Positions 1 to 5,007 of a stretch of DNA of 5,007 bases are shown one piece after another; positions within the stretch are counted from its first letter, which is position 1; every line of letters begins with the position of its first letter. The stretch lies in contig CP070627.1 of NCBI GenBank assembly GCA_020355945.1, positions 6,390,783 to 6,395,789 on the forward strand. The letters are read 5' to 3'. Origin of the DNA: Candidatus Aminicenantota bacterium. Lineage in GTDB: Bacteria > Acidobacteriota > Aminicenantia > UBA2199. The notes under the pieces are model-generated. The model had not been told where the DNA came from and did no database searches. It saw nothing but the letters and a program-made list of their open reading frames with translations. A program made the translations under genes and the position numbers.

Positions 1-2416
1 CTGCCTGGATGTAATGCCAGCGGGACTCAATGTGATCATATAAATCTACCTTTCCTTCTTCATCTTTTAGATCTTCAAAATATTGAGCAGCCCGGAGGTG
101 ATATTTATTGTGAACCCCTTGTTTCATTTGTTTTAACAAATATTGAGCAGTTAACCGGTGAACATAGTATAAACTTATTTCATCAATATCAATACATTCC
201 AATAAAGATAAATCCGCCAGCCTGATGCGATCCGGTCTTTCCATTTTTACATCATGGGCAGTAATGGCTTCAACCGGTACAGGATTGCGATATACAGATA
301 GAATGTCCAGTACCTGACGTTGAGTACCGGTGAGATAACCAAAGAGCTTATCCAAAAATAACGGGGTAAAATCATCACCTGCATCTTTCTTTTGAATGAT
401 CCGCTCCTGCAATTCCGGGATTAAATCCTTTAATTGAACCCAGGTAAAATCCCGCTTCTTGAACTCTTTGTACGCAATTTGATCCAGTAACTCCAATGCC
501 CGCGGATTACCGCCAATCTCTTGCCGCAGGTTTTTTACGGATTTACTGTCCAATCGCTGCAAGGCATTCCGATTGCCCAGCATTTTACGAAATTCCACGG
601 CTGAAAATTCCGGGATTTCTTTGCTGATTCCCGGGGAATCAAATCCAGGCAGCCTGTACCGGGTGGAAAAAAATAAAAAGGTCTCTTTATTCTTTAACGC
701 TTCCCGGAAAAAAAATAAGAATTGCTTTAACCGTTCACGGCGAAAATCTCCTTTGTCTTCATCCTGGTTCTCTTCAAAATTATCAAAAATAATCACCACT
801 CTTTGCTTTAACAGGAAATGGTCGAGATACCAGGCCAGTTTATCTTTCACATCCGCATCGGCTGCATAAACTTCATTGGCACCTTTAATCTTTTGTGCTG
901 CTGCTTTTTTGGAGATGGTTTCCAGGATTTGTTCAATGGTGGTTTCGCCCTGGACCACGATAAAATCAAAGCCTTTGATTCGCAGGTTGGCGGCCGCGCG
1001 GGTGGTGAGGGTGGATTTACCTATGCCCCCGGGTCCTTTTAATACAATGGCCCCTTCTTTGTTATCAATTGATTTGTAAATATCCCGCAAAACCTGTCGC
1101 CTGCCAATAAAACCCCGTTCCAGGTATTTAGCGCCTTTAAAGTGATGACTCGCGGGCCGGTCAGGCGCTTCAATACGATGTTCTGAAAAATCCGCCCTTG
1201 TTAAATTTTCATCTTTTTTACGTACCAGCAATTGGGGTATTTCATATTCCTTTATTGCATCCCATGTGGGTATCTCTTCTACCCGCTTCTGCTCACCTTT
1301 AAAAATCGCATCTTTGCCTTGTTGGAATGCTGCTTTTATTGTATTCTTTTGACACAAGGCCTTAAAGAATGCCAGGTTAAACTCGATGGCTGCTAGATGG
1401 CTGATCTGGGTTTTCATACCGATGACGATATCGATTCCTTCTTTAAAAAGCGCCCGGGCTACCGGCATTAAATCAGGTTCCTTACGGGCAGAATGACAGG
1501 CAGAAAGTATCACAACCCGGGGTGCAGGCACCAGGAACTTTAACAATTTTCTACCTGTGACCTCATCAAGTTTACCCCATTGGTCTTCAAGACTGAGGAT
1601 ACCTTCTCCTTTTTTATTGATGCCCCCATGGGCGGTGATGTGCAGGATGTCGTGCTTGCCGTTTTCCAGGTGATCCTTAATCTCAATGAGAGTGCTTTTC
1701 ACCGGGTCAGGCATATCCAGGAACACTTCTTCCCTGTCAAAAGATTTAAAGGCTTCCAGCATGGCGTCCTGTTCCTTTTCATAATAGATATCATCCACAT
1801 CTTCAGGGCTGGCAGTCATGGATAGGATTTTGATTTGTTTCTTTTTCGGTTTAATAATTGTTTTATCACTCTCCGCTTCCTTATCAATTACTTTCCTGAA
1901 TCCCGAGAGCAAGGTTTCTCCAAGTGCCTCTATTGCTTTAAGAATAATATCCAGATTTTGCCCTTGAAGTAATACGATTAGCTGCATTGCATGCTTTTCC
2001 GTCATGGTTTTAATGAAAATGGACTGGTAGTTTTTTAAGCAATCACGAACAATCAACACCATCACATCTTTAAAGTTCTCTTCAACATCGAACTGATCGA
2101 CGATCTCCATAGCAACTGCTTCCTGGAATTTCTCTGCTTTAAGTTCAGAAATAAATGTAGTGTAATTCTCCGCCTCAAGGCTGAATATTTCAATGAATTT
2201 TTCTTCATCTTTTTGAATTGATTTTCTCAATTTTTTAACCTCTTGACCGTATTTTTTAGCTTGTAGGTCAAGGCTGCTGTAAAAAGCATTGATAAACAAA
2301 CGCTGCAAAGGATCAGTTTTGATTTTTTCGATGAATGCTGTGATTTTATTCAATGTCAAGCCTTTCAGTACATCAAACGGCAACCCCAATGCAATCAATA
2401 AAATTTCTGGTCCCAT
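1..2416 (-). CDS. CHAT caspase-like protease / STAND NTPase fusion protein, NLR-like (3' end outside window)
   Basis: Read from the reverse complement, the frame stays open from ATG at 2416 to base 1 (805 codons, no stop), so the C-terminus is missing. Residues 1-190 are helical and charged, with no family I can name. Residues about 193-398 are a CHAT domain: ILSMTASPED at 197, HITAHG with catalytic His263, and LSACHSA with catalytic Cys307, 44 residues apart as usual. Residues about 435-650 are a STAND (NB-ARC/NACHT-like) NTPase: GRRQVL from Gly438, Walker A GPGGIGKST 461-469 (Lys467), Walker B VVIIFDNFEE (Asp545), sensor FSTR (Arg586) and GGNPRALELL (Pro638). A winged helix follows at about 685-765; the final residues (ending RWHYIQA) look like the start of TPR repeats. 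Known of the family: such proteins are oligomerising switches in which ligand sensing by C-terminal repeats activates a protease. A defence or cell-death role here is inferred. An in-frame TAA at 2435-2437 fixes the start at 2416. Confidence 0.93.
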   Translation of the reverse strand, partial: MGPEILLIALGLPFDVLKGLTLNKITAFIEKIKTDPLQRLFINAFYSSLDLQAKKYGQEVKKLRKSIQKDEEKFIEIFSLEAENYTTFISELKAEKFQEAVAMEIVDQFDVEENFKDVMVLIVRDCLKNYQSIFIKTMTEKHAMQLIVLLQGQNLDIILKAIEALGETLLSGFRKVIDKEAESDKTIIKPKKKQIKILSMTASPEDVDDIYYEKEQDAMLEAFKSFDREEVFLDMPDPVKSTLIEIKDHLENGKHDILHITAHGGINKKGEGILSLEDQWGKLDEVTGRKLLKFLVPAPRVVILSACHSARKEPDLMPVARALFKEGIDIVIGMKTQISHLAAIEFNLAFFKALCQKNTIKAAFQQGKDAIFKGEQKRVEEIPTWDAIKEYEIPQLLVRKKDENLTRADFSEHRIEAPDRPASHHFKGAKYLERGFIGRRQVLRDIYKSIDNKEGAIVLKGPGGIGKSTLTTRAAANLRIKGFDFIVVQGETTIEQILETISKKAAAQKIKGANEVYAADADVKDKLAWYLDHFLLKQRVVIIFDNFEENQDEDKGDFRRERLKQFLFFFREALKNKETFLFFSTRYRLPGFDSPGISKEIPEFSAVEFRKMLGNRNALQRLDSKSVKNLRQEIGGNPRALELLDQIAYKEFKKRDFTWVQLKDLIPELQERIIQKKDAGDDFTPLFLDKLFGYLTGTQRQVLDILSVYRNPVPVEAITAHDVKMERPDRIRLADLSLLECIDIDEISLYYVHRLTAQYLLKQMKQGVHNKYHLRAAQYFEDLKDEEGKVDLYDHIESRWHYIQA
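78..150 (-). repeat. 13-bp direct repeat with 60-base period inside the CHAT-STAND gene
   Basis: AAATATTGAGCAG occurs at 78-90 and again at 138-150, exactly 60 bases (20 codons) apart and in the same frame. On the coding strand both copies encode Ala-Gln-Tyr followed by Leu or Phe (TAQYLLKQ and AAQYFEDL). It lies between the winged helix and the presumed TPR region. It may reflect related helices or chance; no further copies are visible before the window edge. Confidence 0.45.
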
Positions 2417-2423
2417 TACTTTA

Positions 2424-2437
2424 CTCCTTACTCCTTA
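2424..2437 (-). promoter_or_regulatory. Tandem Shine-Dalgarno sequence of the CHAT-STAND gene
   Basis: On the minus strand the heptamer TAAGGAG occurs twice in direct succession, and the second copy ends 7 bases before the ATG at 2416. The proximal copy has near-ideal spacing. The distal copy (14 bases from the ATG) is too far to be the main site but may serve as a standby site. The first TAA of the pair is also the in-frame stop that rules out a longer N-terminus. Confidence 0.85.
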
Positions 2438-2448
2438 ACGCCTATTTC

Positions 2449-2465
2449 CAAAAACCAGGTTTTTG
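2449..2465. promoter_or_regulatory. 17-bp palindrome in the CHAT-STAND leader (possible operator or hairpin)
   Basis: CAAAAACC, a central A, then GGTTTTTG form a perfect 8+1+8 inverted repeat. It lies about 8-24 bases downstream of the predicted transcription start and ends 12 bases before the Shine-Dalgarno pair. As DNA it has the size and symmetry of a dimeric repressor operator positioned to block elongation or initiation. As RNA it would be a 7-bp stem with a CAG loop, mostly A-U and so weak. There is no T-tract that would make it a terminator. Function is inferred only. Confidence 0.4.
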
Positions 2466-2479
2466 AAACACCAGCCTCA

Positions 2480-2508
2480 ATTATGCCTGTTTGGGGTTTG
2501 ATTGTCAA
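2480..2508 (-). promoter_or_regulatory. Sigma70-type promoter of the CHAT-STAND gene
   Basis: The minus strand shows a perfect -35 box TTGACA (2503-2508), a 17-base spacer, and a -10 box CATAAT (2480-2485; five of six matches to TATAAT). Transcription would start near 2473, giving a leader of about 55 bases before the ATG. The near-consensus match suggests substantial basal expression unless a repressor intervenes. That would suit a sensor protein kept ready in the cell, but this is inference. Confidence 0.8.
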
Positions 2509-2570
2509 GACAGATTTTAAGCTAATAAGGGATAGGCAATAATGCCGCTAAAATAATACGAAACAGGCAT
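2483..2570. repeat. 10-bp inverted repeat pair flanking the CHAT promoter region
   Basis: ATGCCTGTTT at 2483-2492 is the exact reverse complement of AAACAGGCAT at 2561-2570, with 68 bases between the arms. The left arm overlaps the -10 box and spacer of the minus-strand promoter; the right arm lies upstream of its -35 box. This could be a pair of regulator half-sites or a looping operator. A chance match of this length in a few hundred bases is uncommon but quite possible. Confidence 0.35.
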
Positions 2571-2591
2571 GGAAAAAGTGTTTTGCTGCCA

Positions 2592-2650
2592 AACCAGACA
2601 CACCCCGGCCCTTCCTGCGGTCACGGCCACCCCTCTCAAGAGGGGGATCC
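2592..2650. repeat. GC-rich palindromic intergenic repeat element (REP/MITE-like)
   Basis: Bases 2601-2650 are 72% G+C (36 of 50), whereas 2651-2710 are about 28%. The right end holds a perfect hairpin: CCCCTCT at 2630-2636 and AGAGGGG at 2639-2645, with a second GGCC pair at 2607-2610 and 2625-2628. The layout, a CACACCCC-type segment followed by CCCCTCTCAAGAGGGG, resembles dispersed intergenic repeats that I recall from Bacteroidota/Chlorobi-like and candidate-phylum genomes. No T-tract follows the hairpin on either strand, so it is not a classical terminator. Only one copy lies in this window, so its repetitive nature is inferred, and the outer limits are approximate. Confidence 0.5.
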
Positions 2651-2755
2651 ACCAAGCTAGAACTTTAAAGAATACGAGGAAACGAATAAAATTAAAAATA
2701 TAGTAGATGGAGAGATTTAAAAAAGTAGGTGGTGGATTTAGGTTTATTTTAGGTC

Positions 2756-2784
2756 TTGACAAAAGTTTGATTTTCAATTATTCT
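2756..2784 (+). promoter_or_regulatory. Candidate sigma70 promoter of the membrane protein gene
   Basis: A perfect -35 box TTGACA (2756-2761) is followed, after 17 bases, by TATTCT (2779-2784), which keeps the key T1, A2 and T6 of the -10 consensus (four of six matches). Transcription would begin near 2791, leaving about 24 bases before GTG 2815 with an AGGA in between. If real, translation cannot start at ATG 2707 from this transcript. The -10 match is moderate. Confidence 0.5.
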
Positions 2785-2802
2785 TATGTTTCCGAACAGA
2801 GT

Positions 2803-2806
2803 AGGA
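2803..2806 (+). promoter_or_regulatory. Ribosome binding site favouring the GTG 2815 start
   Basis: AGGA lies 8 bases before the GTG at 2815. The alternative ATG 2707 has its nearest purine-rich motif (GAGGA, 2676-2680) 26 bases away. ATG 2836 has none at proper spacing. The motif is short, so the start choice is a preference, not proof. Confidence 0.45.
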
Positions 2807-2814
2807 ATAGCTTA

Positions 2815-5001
2815 GTGGAAAATTGGCCAGAGACTATGGGAAAATTAAAAAAAGAAAAAACCATTAAACTGAAATGTTCAATCGCCCAATTACTATCCCC
2901 TGGTTTTCCATTCCATACCACTGTTTTCCTGGAACATGCATCCGTATTACTTTTTTACCTGGGTGTCGTCTTTTTTTGTTATCCGGGTCTTTTTCTGGAT
3001 TTTTCCCACAGTGTGATCCGGGGCAATGTAGGAGACTTGAAAAATATTTTAAGTATCATATCCCATTCCATTGATACCTCCCTGGAAAGTATTTACCATC
3101 TGCCCATCCTTTACCCCGAATCTCATGTCCTTGCCAAAACCAACCCCCTCTTCGGCATATCCATTTTTTTTAAAGGATTTAAATACCTGGGACTCACCCT
3201 CACCCAGAGTACCAATTTGTACATTATTCTTTCTCTTACTGCCGGTGCCTGGGGTACGTTTTTATTGGCCAAAGAATTGAGCAATAAAATATTTTTCCCC
3301 CTTCTTTTTTCAACCCTCTACATCCTTCACCCTCTGAACCATCTTCATTTTGTCTGGCTAAATTTTCTCAGCCGTTTTTACATTCCCTTTATTTTCTTCT
3401 TTTTTATTCGCTACTTTAAAACCCGAAAAAAAGCCCATGCTGTCGCAGCGGTCTTTTTTTTATTTCTTCAATTCCTGTCCTCTGTCTATTACGGTGTTTT
3501 GTTATGGTTTGTCATGATCCCGATTTTTTTACTGGCGGCATTGGTATTCAAAGTCATTTCATTATCAGACCTGAAATTCCCGCTGCTGTGCCTGGCAATA
3601 GGATTCCTCCTGTTACTGATTATTTTTCATCCCTATGTGACCCATAATCAAAACACTATCAAACACTTTGACGGTAAATTGACCCAGGTGGAAGAGTTTT
3701 TTTCGGTTTCAAAAGTTTTTTCCCTATTCCTCGGTCCCCCCAGGAACATCAAACAATACCTCTTCCCGGGTATTCTCTTCACCTCGTTTGTTTTGCTCTT
3801 TTTTGTTTCTTTCTTGCCCCGGGGAAAAATTGCCGCGGCCGGAGCCCTGTTTTTTTTCCTCCTGTGGATGTGTTACTTAAGTTACACCCACCGCAGCCTG
3901 TTGAACGTAGTATTCCTGGTATTCGCCGTTTTCCTTGTGTTCCTGGTTATTTCAGGAAGGAAACAGATGGATGGCTGGGTGAAACTTATCCTGGTGATTT
4001 GCGGCTTTATGACCTTTTTTTTATTTCACTTTACCTACCCGGCTGTCCTGGAATCCACAGTGCCTTTCAAGATTTTTTACCAACTTTTACCAGTGGGGGG
4101 CCTGAGATTGTTCAAACGAACCACTCTGATGCTGCTGCCACTTTTTGTGGTTTTAGCATCCATTGGGGCTTCCCGTCTTTTTCAAGGAGTCCAGCGATTA
4201 AAACCTCATAAAAAACAGTTGATTTTCATAGGGCTTTTGCTCCTAATGGCGTTAGAAAATATCCGTAATCCACTGCTGTACCTCGCCGGTGAAAATGGGG
4301 TTATGAAGCCCCTGCCGCAGATGTCGGCGGCGTATGAACACCTGCCCCTTAACGCCAATAAAGTAGTATTGGAAATTCCCTTCTACTTCCGGAGGCGGAT
4401 GCGGTCAAAAAACTCCTACTATATGATCAATCAACGACATCATAAAAATCCCATATTGAATGGTAAAGCTTACCTTTCTCCTAAGGCGTATTACAACGAG
4501 CTAAGTCGCACTATCGGCACGTTCCAAATGGAATTTCCCACAGAAGAAGGATTAAAAAAACTGCGTTACGACTATTCGGTATCTTACATTGTCTTTCATT
4601 GGGATTTGCTAAAAAAATACCAGCAGATTCGTCGAACCCCGGTTCCAAAAACGGAAATTCTCAGACGCATTAAAAACCTGGCTCAGTATGCTGAAATTAT
4701 CTTTGATAGCCCGGCATATACGGTGTTAAAGCTCCGGGACAATCGTCCCTTGACGGAAATTGCCTTTACTTATTCCTACTATCACCTCAAAAATCATACA
4801 ATAAAAATTGTTCTCTCTGACAACTATTATGGCAGCGTACCAGTGCTGTTGAATGGGAAACCTGCAAAAGTCATTCATTTTCAGGGTTCGGTTGGTGAAT
4901 TGCACCTGAAGGATGCCCCGCTGCGAAAAAACGGGAATAGGGTAACATTCCGGTTTGACCACAGCGTTACCATCTCATCCATAGACATCCTGCCATACTA
5001 G
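2815..5001 (+). CDS. Polytopic membrane protein, probable GT-C-type glycosyltransferase
   Basis: The product has 728 residues from GTG 2815 (721 from ATG 2836, 764 from ATG 2707) and ends at TAG 4999-5001. A lysine-rich cytoplasmic N-terminus precedes 12-13 hydrophobic segments, the first at about 42-62 and the last ending near 484. The loop after segment 1 holds Gly73-Asp74, where GT-C enzymes often place a catalytic acid, and then a motif LYPESHVLAKTNPLFG (99-114), typical of uncharacterised membrane glycosyltransferases. The C-terminal region (485-728) carries VVLEIPF (517-523), NPILNGKAY (from 545), VSYIVFH (589-595) and a beta-rich end with LLNGKPAKV near 680. Together these match, by recall, families that transfer lipid-linked sugars at the outer face of the membrane. 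Substrate and acceptor cannot be read. The GT-C assignment rests on layout and motifs, not on a search. Several 7-8 base T runs encode its Phe-rich helices. Confidence 0.75.
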   Translation: MENWPETMGKLKKEKTIKLKCSIAQLLSPGFPFHTTVFLEHASVLLFYLGVVFFCYPGLFLDFSHSVIRGNVGDLKNILSIISHSIDTSLESIYHLPILYPESHVLAKTNPLFGISIFFKGFKYLGLTLTQSTNLYIILSLTAGAWGTFLLAKELSNKIFFPLLFSTLYILHPLNHLHFVWLNFLSRFYIPFIFFFFIRYFKTRKKAHAVAAVFFLFLQFLSSVYYGVLLWFVMIPIFLLAALVFKVISLSDLKFPLLCLAIGFLLLLIIFHPYVTHNQNTIKHFDGKLTQVEEFFSVSKVFSLFLGPPRNIKQYLFPGILFTSFVLLFFVSFLPRGKIAAAGALFFFLLWMCYLSYTHRSLLNVVFLVFAVFLVFLVISGRKQMDGWVKLILVICGFMTFFLFHFTYPAVLESTVPFKIFYQLLPVGGLRLFKRTTLMLLPLFVVLASIGASRLFQGVQRLKPHKKQLIFIGLLLLMALENIRNPLLYLAGENGVMKPLPQMSAAYEHLPLNANKVVLEIPFYFRRRMRSKNSYYMINQRHHKNPILNGKAYLSPKAYYNELSRTIGTFQMEFPTEEGLKKLRYDYSVSYIVFHWDLLKKYQQIRRTPVPKTEILRRIKNLAQYAEIIFDSPAYTVLKLRDNRPLTEIAFTYSYYHLKNHTIKIVLSDNYYGSVPVLLNGKPAKVIHFQGSVGELHLKDAPLRKNGNRVTFRFDHSVTISSIDILPY

Positions 5002-5007
5002 TTCTTT

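Larger units (their letters stand above)
2417..2814. other. Shared intergenic region between divergent genes
   Basis: This stretch has no credible gene. It contains the leader, promoter and palindrome of the minus-strand gene (2417-2508), an AT-rich spacer with a small GGCA-ATAA-TGCC inverted repeat (2535-2546), the GC-rich palindromic element (2592-2650), and a very AT-rich stretch (2651-2755). The candidate promoter and ribosome site of the plus-strand gene close it. The plus-strand frame is open from ATG 2707, but residues encoded by 2707-2814 do not look like part of the membrane protein family and overlap the promoter. Confidence 0.6.

Noticed and set aside
573..1079. Three overlapping plus-strand ORFs of 67-98 codons
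   Set aside because: They lie antisense to the NTPase domain of the minus-strand CHAT-STAND gene, whose Walker A, Walker B and sensor motifs are unambiguous. The ORFs have no recognisable protein features.
1580..1825. 81-codon plus-strand ORF
   Set aside because: It is antisense to the CHAT domain around His263, a shadow of the real coding frame.
2630..2645. Hairpin CCCCTCT/AGAGGGG as an intrinsic terminator
   Set aside because: No T-tract follows on either strand and no gene ends nearby; both flanking genes point away from it.
2517..2777. 86-codon minus-strand ORF across the intergenic region
   Set aside because: It reads through the GC-rich palindromic element and the plus-strand promoter, has no good ribosome site and no protein-like conservation that I recognise.
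2417..2814. Riboswitch or tRNA in the intergenic region
   Set aside because: No cloverleaf, T-loop motif or recognisable aptamer core is present; the only structures are short palindromes.
2874..4211. Small plus-strand ORFs at 2874-3074, 3071-3280 and 3864-4211
   Set aside because: These are alternative frames inside the membrane protein gene, whose frame shows regular hydrophobic segments throughout.
4726..4962. 78-codon minus-strand ORF
   Set aside because: It is antisense to the beta-rich C-terminal end of the membrane protein, with no supporting motif.
1..5007. Type III-E-like or gasdermin-type CHAT defence operon
   Set aside because: No CRISPR array, Cas gene or gasdermin-like gene is visible. 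The only neighbour in the window is a divergent membrane protein, so no specific system can be named.

Overview
The window carries two divergently transcribed protein genes that share a regulatory region of about 400 bases. It is moderately AT-rich bacterial DNA: sigma70-type promoters, Shine-Dalgarno sites and a protein set found only in bacteria. The genus or phylum cannot be fixed from the sequence. Large CHAT-STAND proteins are most common in bacteria with complex lifestyles and big accessory genomes (cyanobacteria, Bacteroidota/Chlorobi-type lineages, deltaproteobacteria, several candidate phyla). The intergenic GC-rich palindromic element looks like dispersed repeats I associate with Bacteroidota/Chlorobi-like genomes. 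Both hints are weak.

Left half (minus strand, 2416 to 1, running off the window): one uninterrupted reading frame of at least 805 codons. It encodes an NLR-like signalling protein with an uncharacterised alpha-helical N-terminal region, a CHAT caspase-like protease domain with His and Cys both present, a STAND NTPase (Walker A, Walker B, sensor-1 Arg, GNP motif), a winged helix, and the start of what is probably a TPR sensor. This is the architecture of bacterial sensor/effector switch proteins of the kind implicated in phage defence and programmed cell death. It is the most interesting object in the window.

Middle (2417-2814): the minus gene has a near-consensus promoter (TTGACA, 17-base spacer, CATAAT), a 17-bp palindrome in its leader and a duplicated Shine-Dalgarno sequence. 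Next come a pair of distant 10-bp inverted repeats, a GC-rich palindromic repeat-like element at about 2592-2650, and a plausible promoter and ribosome site for the plus-strand gene. That plus-strand promoter lies inside what a longest-ORF call would treat as coding sequence.

Right half (plus strand, 2815-5001): a polytopic membrane protein with 12-13 hydrophobic segments and a C-terminal extracytoplasmic-type domain of about 240 residues. It resembles uncharacterised GT-C-type membrane glycosyltransferases. Nothing in the window links its function to the CHAT protein; the two simply diverge from a common intergenic region. No tRNA, rRNA, CRISPR array, transposase or integrase is visible.
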